Assembly: GCF_030816725.1 (NCBI RefSeq)
Contig: NZ_JAUSYG010000001.1
Location: forward strand, 2,914,001-2,978,000
DNA: 64,000 bases
Direction: 5' to 3'
Origin: Pseudarthrobacter defluvii
GTDB taxonomy: Bacteria > Actinomycetota > Actinomycetes > Actinomycetales > Micrococcaceae
The position numbers and the translations under genes are program-made. Below, in pieces: positions 1-8,287 of this stretch. Within the stretch, counting starts at the first letter, position 1. Every line of letters begins with the position of its first letter. Below the pieces are notes generated by a model, which had not been told where the DNA came from, ran no database searches, and saw only the letters and a list, made by a program, of their open reading frames with translations.

Positions 1-1
1 C

Positions 2-331
2 TGGAAGGACGAAATCTTCGGGCCCGTCGCCCCGGTGACCAGCTTCTCGACAGTTGAGGAGGCAGTGGCCCTGGCCAACGACAGCGAATACGGCCTGTCC
101 ATCGGCATCCTGGGCGACGTTGGCCTGGCCATGACCATTGCGGACCAGTTGGACTCCGGCAAGGTCCACATCAACGAACAGACAGTCTCGGACGAGGCCA
201 ACTCACCGTTCGGCGGCATGAAGGATTCGGGCAACGGCTCACGGATCGGCGGCCACCACGCCAACATGGAGTCCTTCACCGAAATCCAGTGGCTCACCAT
301 GCGCCCGGACATTGCACCGTATCCGTTCTAG
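2..331 (+). CDS. Aldehyde dehydrogenase, C-terminal part (5' end outside window)
   Basis: Only the last 109 residues are present; the reading frame is open from base 2. It begins in the conserved IFGPVAP segment and runs through PFGGMKDSGNG, the C-terminal motif of NAD(P)-dependent aldehyde dehydrogenases. The catalytic Cys and Glu lie upstream of the window. The DEANSPFGG-to-end stretch and the MRPDIAPYPF tail resemble benzaldehyde/vanillin-type dehydrogenases as I remember them, so an aromatic aldehyde substrate is a reasonable inference but not shown. Two inverted repeats follow the stop, so it probably ends its operon. Confidence 0.85.
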   Translation, partial: WKDEIFGPVAPVTSFSTVEEAVALANDSEYGLSIGILGDVGLAMTIADQLDSGKVHINEQTVSDEANSPFGGMKDSGNGSRIGGHHANMESFTEIQWLTMRPDIAPYPF

Positions 332-339
332 GAAAACCT

Positions 340-361
340 GCACGTCCCGGCCGGGACGTGC
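340..361. terminator. Palindromic hairpin after aldehyde dehydrogenase
   Basis: GCACGTCCCGG is followed directly by its perfect complement CCGGGACGTGC, 8 bases after the dehydrogenase stop. There is no clear T-run, as is usual in high-GC actinobacteria. Likely an intrinsic terminator. Confidence 0.6.
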
Positions 362-362
362 G

Positions 363-400
363 GAGCTGCCGGCCCTGCCGTAGGCCAGGACCGGCAGCTC
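363..400. terminator. Second hairpin between convergent genes
   Basis: GAGCTGCCGG (363-372) pairs with CCGGCAGCTC (391-400) around an 18-base loop. It sits just before the stop of the minus-strand gene at 405, so it may terminate either strand. Confidence 0.5.
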
Positions 401-404
401 GTGC

Positions 405-653
405 TCAGGCCGTTGCTCCTGAATCCAATTCGCCGGCGGCCACGGCCTCTGCGTACTTGGTGAGGTCCGGGCCAGGCTGGAAGTCCACGAACTGACCTTT
501 CAGCTTCTCAAACAGGAACTCGTACACCTTGTCCTTGCCGGAGCCGGACAGGGATGACGCCGCCTCGAGGACCGCTTCCTGCAGTGCCTTGTCAGCATCC
601 AGCAGGATCTTCTCCCGCGCCTGCTCGTTCCACTTGATGTCCTGCAGTTCCAT
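405..653 (-). CDS. Small conserved hypothetical protein (82 aa)
   Basis: An 82-residue acidic, helix-rich protein beginning MELQDIKWNEQAREKILLD. I do not recognise a named family. It has no signal peptide, membrane segment or cysteine. The ATG has a strong ribosome binding site, AAGGAG, six bases upstream, which supports a real gene. Its codon use matches its neighbours. It lies downstream of the LpdA-like gene on the same strand, but a good hairpin (686-718) separates the two, so it probably has its own promoter. Function unknown. Confidence 0.75.
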   Translation of the reverse strand: MELQDIKWNEQAREKILLDADKALQEAVLEAASSLSGSGKDKVYEFLFEKLKGQFVDFQPGPDLTKYAEAVAAGELDSGATA

Positions 654-685
654 AAGCTTCTCCTTGCGTCGACGCCGGTACAGGA

Positions 686-718
686 ACGGCCGGGAACTTC
701 ATGGAAATTCCCGGCCGT
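686..718 (-). terminator. Terminator of the LpdA-like gene
   Basis: ACGGCCGGGAA (686-696) and TTCCCGGCCGT (708-718) form a perfect 11-bp stem with an 11-base loop, downstream of the minus-strand stop at 781. Confidence 0.7.
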
Positions 719-780
719 GCCTGGTTCGAGTCTAGGCAGGACGCCTCGGCGGGGTCCAGCCTCGCGTGCGGCGGAACGCC

Positions 781-2202
781 TTACATGTGGACATGCAGGC
801 GGCGGGCTGCTTCGGAGATGGATCCGGTCAGCGACGGGTAGACGGTGAAGGTGCTGGCGACGTCGTCCACGTGCAGCTTCTGCTTGACCGCGATGGAGAT
901 GGGGAAAATCAGCTCTGAAGCGTTGGGGCCAACCACCACGCCGCCGATCACGGTACCGGAGCCCTTCCGGGCAAAGATCTTCACGAACCCGTCCTTGGCG
1001 TTGCGCATCTTGGCCCGGGCGTTGCTTTTCAGCGAGAGCTTGATGACGTCGGCCTGGTACTTGCCGGATTCGATCTCCGCTTCGGACACGCCAACGTTCG
1101 CAATTTCGGGCGAGGTGAAGATGTTGGACGCCACCTGGTGGAGTTTGAGCGGGGTGACGCCGTCGCCCATGAAGTGCGCCACCGCGATGCGGCCCTGCAT
1201 CGCGGCCACGGAGGCCAGCGGCAGGACGCCCGTGCAGTCGCCGGCGGCGTAGATGTTGGGGGCGGTGGTGCGGGAGACGCCGTCGACCTTGATGTGGCCG
1301 CTGTCGCTGACCGCCACGCCGGCCTCTTCAAGGCCGATCCCGGCGGTGTTGGGGATGGAGCCCAGGCACAGCAGGCAGTGGCTGCCCGTCACTTTTGACC
1401 CGTCGGCGAGCGTGACCACCACGCCGCCGTCCGTGCGCTCGACGGTCTGGGCGCGGGAGCGGGACAGGACCCGGACACCGCGGCGTTCAAAAACTTCTTC
1501 AAGGACGACGGCGGCGTCAACATCGGAGCCCGGCAGCACGCGGTCGCGGCTGGACACCAGGGTGACCTTGGAGCCCAGGCCGTTGTAGGCGGAGGCGAAC
1601 TCGGCGCCGGTCACGCCGGAACCCACCACGATGAGGTCCTCCGGCAGCTCATCAAGGTTGTAGATCTGTGTCCAGTTCAGGATCCGTTCCCCGTCCGGGC
1701 GGGCCGTGTCCAGCTCACGGGGGTGGGCGCCAACGGCCAGCAGGACGGTGTCGGCTTCGATCGTCTCGGTGCCGTCCACGGTGACAACCTCGATGGTGTG
1801 GCTGTCCAGGAGCCGCCCGGAGCCGGCGATAATGCGGACGCCCTGCTTCTCGAGGCCGTCGCGGATGTCCTGGGACTGGTTGCGGGCCAGGTTGAGGAGC
1901 CGGTCGTTGATGTGTTTGAGGTCGGCGCGCATCACCGGGACGAAGTCGCCGCCGTCGACGTCGAACTTCACGCCCAGCTCGCCGGCCTCGGCGACGCGTG
2001 TCATCAGGTCAGCCGTGGCAATAAGGGTCTTGGACGGAACGACGTCCGTCAGCACGGCGGAGCCGCCCAGCCCCGCCCGCTCGATGATGGTGACCGTCGC
2101 TCCGAGCGAGGCGGCCACCATGGCGGCTTCGTATCCGCCGGGACCACCTCCCAGGATTGCGATCCGGGGGGAACTGAAATCTGGGTGCGTAGTCACAGTC
2201 AT
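781..2202 (-). CDS. lpdA: LpdA-type NAD(P)H quinone dehydrogenase (flavoprotein disulfide reductase family)
   Basis: 473 residues. The protein has the FAD Rossmann motif AILGGGPGGYEAA near residue 13, a second dinucleotide fold (VVGSGVTGAEFAS) and the FAD motif IYAAGDCTG, followed by a dimerisation domain, so it has the fold of dihydrolipoamide dehydrogenase. The usual redox segment GGTCLNVGCIPSK reads GGSAVLTDVVPSK here: both cysteines are gone. It therefore cannot be a lipoamide dehydrogenase and fits the actinobacterial LpdA (Rv3303c-like) branch, which reduces quinones. I chose the ATG at 2202 because the dinucleotide fold starts right after it; the frame stays open further upstream but only as antisense to the next gene. 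It is divergent from the purine nucleoside phosphorylase gene. Confidence 0.85.
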   Translation of the reverse strand: MTVTTHPDFSSPRIAILGGGPGGYEAAMVAASLGATVTIIERAGLGGSAVLTDVVPSKTLIATADLMTRVAEAGELGVKFDVDGGDFVPVMRADLKHINDRLLNLARNQSQDIRDGLEKQGVRIIAGSGRLLDSHTIEVVTVDGTETIEADTVLLAVGAHPRELDTARPDGERILNWTQIYNLDELPEDLIVVGSGVTGAEFASAYNGLGSKVTLVSSRDRVLPGSDVDAAVVLEEVFERRGVRVLSRSRAQTVERTDGGVVVTLADGSKVTGSHCLLCLGSIPNTAGIGLEEAGVAVSDSGHIKVDGVSRTTAPNIYAAGDCTGVLPLASVAAMQGRIAVAHFMGDGVTPLKLHQVASNIFTSPEIANVGVSEAEIESGKYQADVIKLSLKSNARAKMRNAKDGFVKIFARKGSGTVIGGVVVGPNASELIFPISIAVKQKLHVDDVASTFTVYPSLTGSISEAARRLHVHM

Positions 2203-2286
2203 CCATTCTCGCCCATTTACCGTCTGACCACCAAGAAACAGGGCGTCCTGCTGGCCAGCCGTGACAGGGGTAACAAGGCGGCAGGA

Positions 2287-2292
2287 TAACTT
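2287..2292 (+). promoter_or_regulatory. Predicted leaderless -10 box of purine nucleoside phosphorylase gene
   Basis: TAACTT lies exactly 6 bases before the GTG at 2299, so the predicted transcript would begin at the start codon. There is no Shine-Dalgarno sequence. GTGACA at 2261 is a possible -35 box, but the 20-base spacing is long. Confidence 0.45.
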
Positions 2293-2298
2293 GTACTG

Positions 2299-3117
2299 GT
2301 GAGTACTACAGACTTCCTGAACACGGACCCGTTCGCCGCCGCCCGCGCCGCCGCGGACTACATCGCCGAAGAGACAGGCGTGGACCGCCACGATACCGCC
2401 CTGGTCCTCGGCTCCGGGTGGGGCGAGGCCGCCGACCTGATCGGCGAGACCACCGCCACCCTGTCCGCCGAAGAAGTTCCCGGCTTCCACACCCCCGCCG
2501 TCGAGGGCCACGTCGGCACCATCCGCTCCGTACTGACCAAGGGCGGAAAGCGGGCCCTGGTCCTGGGCGCCCGCACCCACTACTACGAGGGCAGGGGCGT
2601 CCGCGCCGTGGTGCACGGGGTCCGGACCGCGGCGGCCGCCGGGTGCAGCACGCTGGTCCTCACCAACGGCTGCGGCGGGCTCAACGAGGCCTGGGCTCCG
2701 GGCACGCCGGTCCTGATCCGCGACCACATCAACCTCACCGCTGCCTCCCCGCTGGAAGGCGCCACCTTCGTGGACCTGACGGACCTGTACTCGCCAAGGA
2801 TCCGCGGACTGGCCCGCGAAGTGGACCCCACCCTGGACGAAGGCGTGTACGCACAGTTCCCCGGCCCGCATTACGAGACGCCGGCGGAGGTGCAGTATGC
2901 CAAGCGGATCGGAGCCGAACTGATCGGCATGTCCACCGCGCTGGAGGCCATCGCGGGTCGGCACGCCGGCATGGAGGTGTTCGGCATTTCGCTGGTCACC
3001 AACCTTGCCGCCGGCATCAGCCCCCAGCCGCTCAGCCACCAGGAAGTCATAGAATCCGGCCAGGCTGCCGGCCCGCGCATCTCCCGCCTGCTGGCTGACA
3101 TCATCGCCCGGCTCTAG
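2299..3117 (+). CDS. punA: Purine-nucleoside phosphorylase
   Basis: 272 residues, the usual length of trimeric class II purine nucleoside phosphorylases, which cleave inosine and guanosine with phosphate to base plus (deoxy)ribose-1-phosphate in the cytosol. Visible motifs are LVLGSGWG at residue 36 (phosphate site), GARTHYYEG, the TNGCGGLN segment, QFPGPHYETPAE and IGMSTALE. The GTG start is supported by conserved sequence beginning shortly after it and by a TANNNT box just upstream. The next gene on the same strand is a phosphopentose/hexose mutase that can act on the sugar phosphate released, a pairing also seen in mycobacteria (deoD-pmmB). Confidence 0.93.
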   Translation: MSTTDFLNTDPFAAARAAADYIAEETGVDRHDTALVLGSGWGEAADLIGETTATLSAEEVPGFHTPAVEGHVGTIRSVLTKGGKRALVLGARTHYYEGRGVRAVVHGVRTAAAAGCSTLVLTNGCGGLNEAWAPGTPVLIRDHINLTAASPLEGATFVDLTDLYSPRIRGLAREVDPTLDEGVYAQFPGPHYETPAEVQYAKRIGAELIGMSTALEAIAGRHAGMEVFGISLVTNLAAGISPQPLSHQEVIESGQAAGPRISRLLADIIARL

Positions 3118-3160
3118 CCGACCACGCGCCCGGGTGCATCGCCGCGGCGTGCAATGACGA

Positions 3161-3166
3161 TAGCGT
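3161..3166 (+). promoter_or_regulatory. Possible -10 box of the phosphosugar mutase gene
   Basis: TAGCGT lies 7 bases before the second in-frame ATG (3174). If used, transcription would start at or next to that codon, making the gene leaderless and the protein two residues shorter than annotated. Confidence 0.35.
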
Positions 3167-3167
3167 T

Positions 3168-4925
3168 ATGCCCATGACCACTGCCGATGCCGAACTCCGC
3201 CTGCTCGCCGAGGCCCGCGACTGGGCCGCCCAGGACCCGGATCCCGCAACCAGGGCCTCCCTCCTTGAGCTTGTCCGCCTTGTCGACAACGGCGATCCAG
3301 CGGCACGGCAGGAACTGGAAGACAGCTTCCGCGGCACCCTGCAGTTTGGCACTGCAGGCCTGCGTGCGGCGTTGGGCCCCGGCCCCAACCGGATGAACCG
3401 GGTGGTGGTGCGCCGCGCCGCCGCCGGACTCGCCGCCTTCCTCGTGGACGCCGTGGCCAAGGCGGCGGCAGGCACCCGGCCCCGCGCCGTCGTCGGCTAT
3501 GACGCCCGGTACAACTCCGACGTCTTCGCGGCCGAAACGGCGGCGATCTTCACCGCTGCCGGCATCGAGACGTTCCTGCTGCCGGCCGCCCTCCCCACTC
3601 CCCTGCTGGCCTACGCTGTCCGCGCCCTGGACTGCGATGGCGGCGTCATGGTCACCGCCAGCCACAATCCGCCGCAGGACAACGGGTACAAGGTGTACCT
3701 GGGCCGGCACGCGGTAACGACAGACGGCGACGGCGCCCAGATCGTGGCTCCCTACGACGCCGAAATCGCCGCGCGCATCAGCGCCGTGGGGCCGCTGGAG
3801 TCGATTCCGCTGGCGGAGGACGGGTGGACCGTCCTGGACGGTTCCATCGCCGCCGGGTACCAGCAGGCGACGGCGGCACTCGCCATGCCGGACCGCTTTC
3901 CGGCCCGGGACCTGAGGATTGTCCTCACCCCGCTCCACGGCGTTGGCGGCGGCACGGCGCTGGACGTCCTGCAGGCGGCAGGTTTCAAAGATGTCACCGT
4001 GGTGGCCGAGCAGGCGGACCCGGACCCCGATTTTCCCACCGTAAGTTTCCCCAACCCGGAGGAACCCGGTGCCTTGGACCTTGCCCTGGAGACGGCTGCC
4101 CGGCTGGACGCAGACCTGGTCATCGCCAACGACCCCGACGCCGACAGGGCCGCGGTGGCTGCGAAGGACCCCGACACCGGTGCGTGGCGGATGCTCCGCG
4201 GCGACGAAGTGGGGTCGCTGCTCGGCGCCCACATGGTGGCCCGGCTCGCGGACGGTGCTGTCCCCGGGGGCGAGGCGGACGCCCAGGGAGTCTTCGCCAA
4301 CTCCATTGTTTCCTCGCGGCTGCTGGCCCGCATCGCCGCCGCTGCCGGTTTCGCCCACCAGGAGACACTCACCGGATTCAAGTGGATTTCCCGTGTTCCC
4401 GGCCTGGTTTACGGTTACGAGGAGGCGCTGGGGTACTGCGTGGCGCCGGACCTGGTGAAGGACAAGGACGGCATCTCCGCCGCAGTCCTGATCGCCGAAC
4501 TCGCCGCCACCGCCAAAGCCGCAGGCAAGACGGTCTTCGACACTCTGGATGAGCTGTACCTCCAGCATGGCCTGCACGCCAGCGACCAGCTCAGCATCAG
4601 GGTTGCGGACCTGGGCCTGCTGGACGCCATGATGAACCGTCTGCGGGTTTCGCCGCCCGAATCGTTCGGGCAGTCAGCGGTGGAGGTCTTCACTGACCTT
4701 GCCGAGGGAAGCGCCCAGCTGCCGCCCACCGAGGGGCTGCTTTACATCACGCGGAACCTGACCCGCGTCATCATCCGGCCCAGCGGCACGGAGCCCAAGC
4801 TCAAGTGCTACCTGGAGGTCATCCACCAGGTGGGCTCCGCCGCGGAGCTGCCGGCGGCACGCCAGGCCGTGCGGGCCTCGCTGGACGAGGTCCTGCACGA
4901 CGTCAGCGAAGCGCTGGGGCTGTAA
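3168..4925 (+). CDS. Phospho-sugar mutase (phosphoglucomutase / phosphomannomutase family)
   Basis: 585 residues, cytosolic, in the alpha-D-phosphohexomutase superfamily. The phosphoserine loop is VTASHNPPQDNGYK near residue 160. The metal-binding loop NDPDADR and the sugar-binding segment GYEEALGY follow, and the C-terminal phosphate-binding loop is IRPSGTEPKLK. The large size matches the PgmB/PmmB-like branch that interconverts sugar 1- and 6-phosphates (or ribose 1- and 5-phosphates); the exact sugar cannot be read from sequence. The neighbour upstream makes ribose-1-phosphate, which favours a pentose salvage role. ATGs at 3168 and 3174 are both possible starts and neither has a Shine-Dalgarno sequence. 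A strong terminator follows. Confidence 0.88.
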   Translation: MPMTTADAELRLLAEARDWAAQDPDPATRASLLELVRLVDNGDPAARQELEDSFRGTLQFGTAGLRAALGPGPNRMNRVVVRRAAAGLAAFLVDAVAKAAAGTRPRAVVGYDARYNSDVFAAETAAIFTAAGIETFLLPAALPTPLLAYAVRALDCDGGVMVTASHNPPQDNGYKVYLGRHAVTTDGDGAQIVAPYDAEIAARISAVGPLESIPLAEDGWTVLDGSIAAGYQQATAALAMPDRFPARDLRIVLTPLHGVGGGTALDVLQAAGFKDVTVVAEQADPDPDFPTVSFPNPEEPGALDLALETAARLDADLVIANDPDADRAAVAAKDPDTGAWRMLRGDEVGSLLGAHMVARLADGAVPGGEADAQGVFANSIVSSRLLARIAAAAGFAHQETLTGFKWISRVPGLVYGYEEALGYCVAPDLVKDKDGISAAVLIAELAATAKAAGKTVFDTLDELYLQHGLHASDQLSIRVADLGLLDAMMNRLRVSPPESFGQSAVEVFTDLAEGSAQLPPTEGLLYITRNLTRVIIRPSGTEPKLKCYLEVIHQVGSAAELPAARQAVRASLDEVLHDVSEALGL

Positions 4926-4944
4926 CCGGTTCTTCTTAAGCACC

Positions 4945-4983
4945 AAAGGGGCGCGGGGCTTTCTGAAAGCCCGGCGCCCCTTT
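4945..4983. terminator. Bidirectional terminator between mutase gene and nirD
   Basis: A 19-bp stem with one mismatch (4945-4963 with 4965-4983, 4-base loop or shorter) starts AAAGGGGCGC and ends GCGCCCCTTTT. The A/T runs on both sides suit both convergent transcripts. Confidence 0.85.
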
Positions 4984-4989
4984 TGTGGG

Positions 4990-5382
4990 TCAGCCCAAGT
5001 ACTGGAGCTGCACCTCGACGAAGCCGTCGCTGACGCGGGTGCTGTACGCTGCCAGCCGCAAGCCGGGGGTGCTGAAGCACTCACCGGTCTCAAGGTCGTA
5101 GACCTCCTTACGCAGCGGCGAGGCGATAGTGGGCCGCGTTCCCTTGGAACCGAGGATGCCGCGGGCCATGACGTGGGCTCCGGTGGCAGGGTCCTCATGG
5201 GCCACCGCAAAGACTTCGCTGGGGCCGGTGCGGAACAGCGCAATCTGGCGGCCTGCCACGAGGGCTGCCTCACCCCAGGCGGGTTCGAGGTCATCCACCA
5301 TGCAGACACGGTGCCAGCCGGTCCCGAACCCGGTGAGGTCTGATTCGGCGGCGAGCGCCCCAAGTTCCAGTGTTGCCGTCAT
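4990..5382 (-). CDS. nirD: Nitrite reductase (NADH) small subunit NirD
   Basis: 130 residues with the Rieske-like beta fold of NirD (WHRVCMVDDL, GRQIALFRT, VFAVAHEDPATGA, SPLRKEVYDLETGEC). It lacks the CxH and CxxH pairs of true Rieske proteins, as NirD does, so it carries no cluster and serves as the structural partner of NirB in reducing nitrite to ammonium. The ATG at 5382 has AAAGGAG six bases upstream; the longer open frame to 5445 has no support. Unlike most bacteria, where nirB and nirD are consecutive, nirD here is divergent from nirB and uses its own promoter in the shared 259-bp region. Confidence 0.9.
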   Translation of the reverse strand: MTATLELGALAAESDLTGFGTGWHRVCMVDDLEPAWGEAALVAGRQIALFRTGPSEVFAVAHEDPATGAHVMARGILGSKGTRPTIASPLRKEVYDLETGECFSTPGLRLAAYSTRVSDGFVEVQLQYLG

Positions 5383-5443
5383 GTCCGGCTCCTTTCCCTG
5401 TGCCTGTTGTCCTTTTCGATGGCTGCTTCTGCGGCCATGTCCC

Positions 5444-5508
5444 ACGCTAGGGTCCAGGTGTTTCAGCGGGGTGCGGCGTATGTGTCCGGCGGGTAAAAGA
5501 GACCTAAC
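5444..5508 (-). promoter_or_regulatory. nirD promoter with phased GlnR-type half-sites
   Basis: On the minus strand, five 5-mers lie exactly 11 bp apart: GTTAG (5508-5504), TTTAC, GACAC, CGCAC and GAAAC (5464-5460). Ten bases later comes the -10 box TAGCGT (5449-5444). The pattern gTnAC-n6-GaAAC is the known actinobacterial GlnR box. The outer half-sites are weak, but the phasing and the spacing to the -10 box repeat those at nirB. Confidence 0.6.
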
Positions 5509-5515
5509 CCGGGCG

Positions 5516-5591
5516 GAAACGCATCCGTGATGCAGAAGTTAAGTTGACGAAACAATTGGGAAACTGAGGCGAAACTGCCCCTTCCTAGGCT
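5516..5591 (+). promoter_or_regulatory. nirB promoter with six phased GlnR-type half-sites
   Basis: Six 5-mers with 6-base spacers run GAAAC (5516), GTGAT (5527), GTTAA (5538), GAAAC (5549), GAAAC (5560), GAAAC (5571). Exactly ten bases after the last comes TAGGCT (5586-5591), a TANNNT -10 box. No good -35 box is seen, which fits activator-dependent transcription. The start would be near 5598, leaving about 44 bases of leader with a Shine-Dalgarno sequence. Confidence 0.7.
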
Positions 5592-5641
5592 GGAGGCACA
5601 AGCTGCAGAGCACCGTCTGCGGCCCATGCGAAAGGCCCACA

Positions 5642-8284
5642 GTGACCGAACAGACCTCAAGCACAGAGACTCCGCGCCGCATCGTCGTCGCCGGCGGCGG
5701 CCCCGCTGCCCACCGTTTTGCGGACGCCATGCATGCCCGCGGCCTCGACGGCTGGCATGTCACGGTCCTTACCGAGGAAGCGCACCTCCCGTACGACCGG
5801 GTGGCGCTCTCCAAAGCTCTCACCGACACCGGCGTGGACCTCACCCTGGGCACCGCCTCCATGTGGGACCACGGCTCGCTGGTCCTGAAGACGGGCGAGC
5901 GCGTGGTAAAAATCAATGCCGCCGCTAAGAAGGTGGAAACCGCCGCCGGGAACGCCTACGCCTACGACGAGCTGGTGGTCGCCACAGGTTCTGATGCTGT
6001 GCGCCTGCCCATCCCCGGTGCTGAGCACGCCCACGTCTACCGCACCCTCGAGGACGTGTGGGCCATCAACAAGGCCATTGCCGGCCTCACCGAAAAGCTC
6101 GGCCGCAAAATTAACGCCGTGACCATCGGCGGCGGGCTCCTCGGCCTCGAATCGGCCGCCGGCACCGAGCAGCTGGGCGCCACCCCCGTGGTCATCAACG
6201 GTGCGCCGTGGCTCATGAACACCCAGCTGGACGAGGGCGCCGGCCAGGCCCTGGGCCGGCTCATCGAAGCCAAGGGCTTCGAAGTCCACGGCGGCGTGTT
6301 CCCCAGCGGGATTTTGGCGGACGACGGCGGCCAGGTCACCGGGGTGCTCATGGCGGACGAGCGCATCATCCCGGCAGACCTGGTCATTGTCGCCGTCGGT
6401 GTCAGGCCCCGCGATGAGCTTTTCCGCGCCGGCGAGGGCGACGAGCAGCTGTTCAGCCTGGGCCAGCGCGGCGGCGTGGTCATCAACGACTACTGCGCCA
6501 CCGAAGTACCAGGGATCTGGGCCATCGGTGAGGTGGCCAACTTCGGCGGCATGTGCCTGGGCCTGGTGGCCCCCGCCAACACCATGGCCGAGATCGTGGC
6601 CGACCGGCTGCACGGCGGCGACGCCACGTTCCCGGGTTTCGACACCGCCACCAAACTGAAACTGTCCGGGGTGGATGTGGCCAGCTTCGGCGATGCCTTC
6701 GCCCGGACCGAACACGCCTTGGAGATCGTCTACGCCGATCCCGCCCGGGGTGTCTACCAGAAGATCGTGACCACCGATGACGCCAAGACCCTGCTGGGCG
6801 GCATCTTCGTAGGCGACGCCTCCCCGTACATGAGCCTGCGCCCGCTCCTGGGCCGCGAACTGCCCGCCGAGCCCGGTGCCTTCCTCAGCGCGGCCGGCGG
6901 CGGTGAAGCCCCCGAAACGGAGCTTCCGGACGACGCCACCCTGTGTTCCTGCAACAACGTCACGGCCGGAACCATCCGCGACGCCGTCAACGGCTGCGGC
7001 GCCTGTGAGGACAACGCACCTGTCCAGGAACTGGGCGAGCTGAAGGGCTGCACCCGGGCCGGCACCCAGTGCGGTTCCTGTGTGCCGATGCTGAAGAAGC
7101 TGCTGGAAACCGAGCTGACCAAGTCCGGCGTCGAGGTTTCCAAGGCCCTGTGCGAGCACATCGAGCTGTCCCGCCAGGAACTGTTCGATGCCATCCGCGT
7201 CCTGGAACTGACCTCCTTCGAGGAGATCATGGCCAAGTACGGCACCGGCGCCGGCTGCGACATCTGCAAGCCCACCATCGCCAACATCCTGGCCAGCCAG
7301 AACAGCGCCTACGTCCTGGACGCCGGCCGCGGAACCCTGCAGGACACCAACGACCGCGCCCTGGCCAACATGCAGAAGGACGGCACCTACTCCGTGGTGC
7401 CGCGCATCGCGGGCGGCGAGATCACCCCGAAGAAACTCGGCGTCATCGCCGCGATCGCGGAAAAATACGGCCTGTACACCAAGATCACCGGCGGCCAGCG
7501 GATCGACATGTTCGGCGCCCGGCTGGAACAGCTGCCGGAGATCTGGAAGGAACTGGTGGATGCCGGCTTCGAGTCCGGACAGGCCTACGGAAAGAGCCTG
7601 CGGACGGTGAAGTCCTGCGTCGGGTCCACCTGGTGCCGGTTCGGCGTCCAGGACTCGGTGGCCATGGCCATCCAGCTGGAGCTGCGCTACCGCGGCCTGC
7701 GGAGCCCGCACAAGCTCAAGATGGGTGTGTCCGGCTGCGCCCGCGAATGCGCCGAGGCCCGCGGCAAGGACGTGGGGGTGATCGCCACCGCCGACGGCTG
7801 GAACCTGTATGTCGGCGGCAACGGCGGTGCCACCCCGGCCCACGCCCAGCTCCTGGCCAAGGACCTGGACGACGAAACGCTGATCAAGTACATCGACCGC
7901 TACTTCATGTACTACATCCGCACCGCGGACCGGCTGCAGCGCACGGCCCGCTGGCAGGAGGAGCTCGACGGCGGCATCAGGCACGTGGAGGACGTGGTGG
8001 TCAAGGACACCCTGGGCATCGCCGCGGACCTCGAGGCCGCCATGGCCAAGCACGTGGACACCTACGTCGACGAGTGGGCCGACACCCTGAAGGACCCCGA
8101 GAGGCTGCGCCGGTTCCGCTCCTTCGTCAACGCGCCGGACCAGAAAGACGACTCCATCACCTTCGTCCCGGACGAACGCGGCCAGATGCGCCCCGCCACC
8201 CAGGAGGAGAAGGGAAAGGTCCTGATCGGCGCCTCAATCCCGGTTCGGACAGCCACAGCGGACACCACCGGAAACGAGGCATAG
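5642..8284 (+). CDS. nirB: Assimilatory nitrite reductase (NADH) large subunit NirB
   Basis: 880 residues, full length. Order of domains: FAD-binding Rossmann fold (VVAGGGPAA at 15), NAD-binding fold (GGGLLG at 163-168), a BFD-like [2Fe-2S] domain with Cys435, Cys437, Cys477 and Cys480, a CDICKP segment, then the ferredoxin-like and siroheme/[4Fe-4S] half with Cys659-x5-Cys665 and Cys699-x3-Cys703. Together with NirD it passes six electrons from NADH to nitrite to give ammonium in the cytosol. The GTG start has GAAAGG six bases upstream. The siroheme-precursor methyltransferase starts three bases after the stop, so the operon supplies its own cofactor. The GlnR-type array upstream suggests nitrogen control. 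Confidence 0.95.
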   Translation: MTEQTSSTETPRRIVVAGGGPAAHRFADAMHARGLDGWHVTVLTEEAHLPYDRVALSKALTDTGVDLTLGTASMWDHGSLVLKTGERVVKINAAAKKVETAAGNAYAYDELVVATGSDAVRLPIPGAEHAHVYRTLEDVWAINKAIAGLTEKLGRKINAVTIGGGLLGLESAAGTEQLGATPVVINGAPWLMNTQLDEGAGQALGRLIEAKGFEVHGGVFPSGILADDGGQVTGVLMADERIIPADLVIVAVGVRPRDELFRAGEGDEQLFSLGQRGGVVINDYCATEVPGIWAIGEVANFGGMCLGLVAPANTMAEIVADRLHGGDATFPGFDTATKLKLSGVDVASFGDAFARTEHALEIVYADPARGVYQKIVTTDDAKTLLGGIFVGDASPYMSLRPLLGRELPAEPGAFLSAAGGGEAPETELPDDATLCSCNNVTAGTIRDAVNGCGACEDNAPVQELGELKGCTRAGTQCGSCVPMLKKLLETELTKSGVEVSKALCEHIELSRQELFDAIRVLELTSFEEIMAKYGTGAGCDICKPTIANILASQNSAYVLDAGRGTLQDTNDRALANMQKDGTYSVVPRIAGGEITPKKLGVIAAIAEKYGLYTKITGGQRIDMFGARLEQLPEIWKELVDAGFESGQAYGKSLRTVKSCVGSTWCRFGVQDSVAMAIQLELRYRGLRSPHKLKMGVSGCARECAEARGKDVGVIATADGWNLYVGGNGGATPAHAQLLAKDLDDETLIKYIDRYFMYYIRTADRLQRTARWQEELDGGIRHVEDVVVKDTLGIAADLEAAMAKHVDTYVDEWADTLKDPERLRRFRSFVNAPDQKDDSITFVPDERGQMRPATQEEKGKVLIGASIPVRTATADTTGNEA

Positions 8285-8287
8285 CTT

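Noticed and set aside
2203..3039. 279-residue N-terminal extension of the LpdA-like protein
   Set aside because: It is antisense to the purine nucleoside phosphorylase gene and Gly/Val-rich; the flavoprotein fold starts at the ATG at 2202.
5657..8053. 798-codon minus-strand frame inside nirB
   Set aside because: It mirrors the codon bias of nirB, shows no family motif and has no ribosome binding site.
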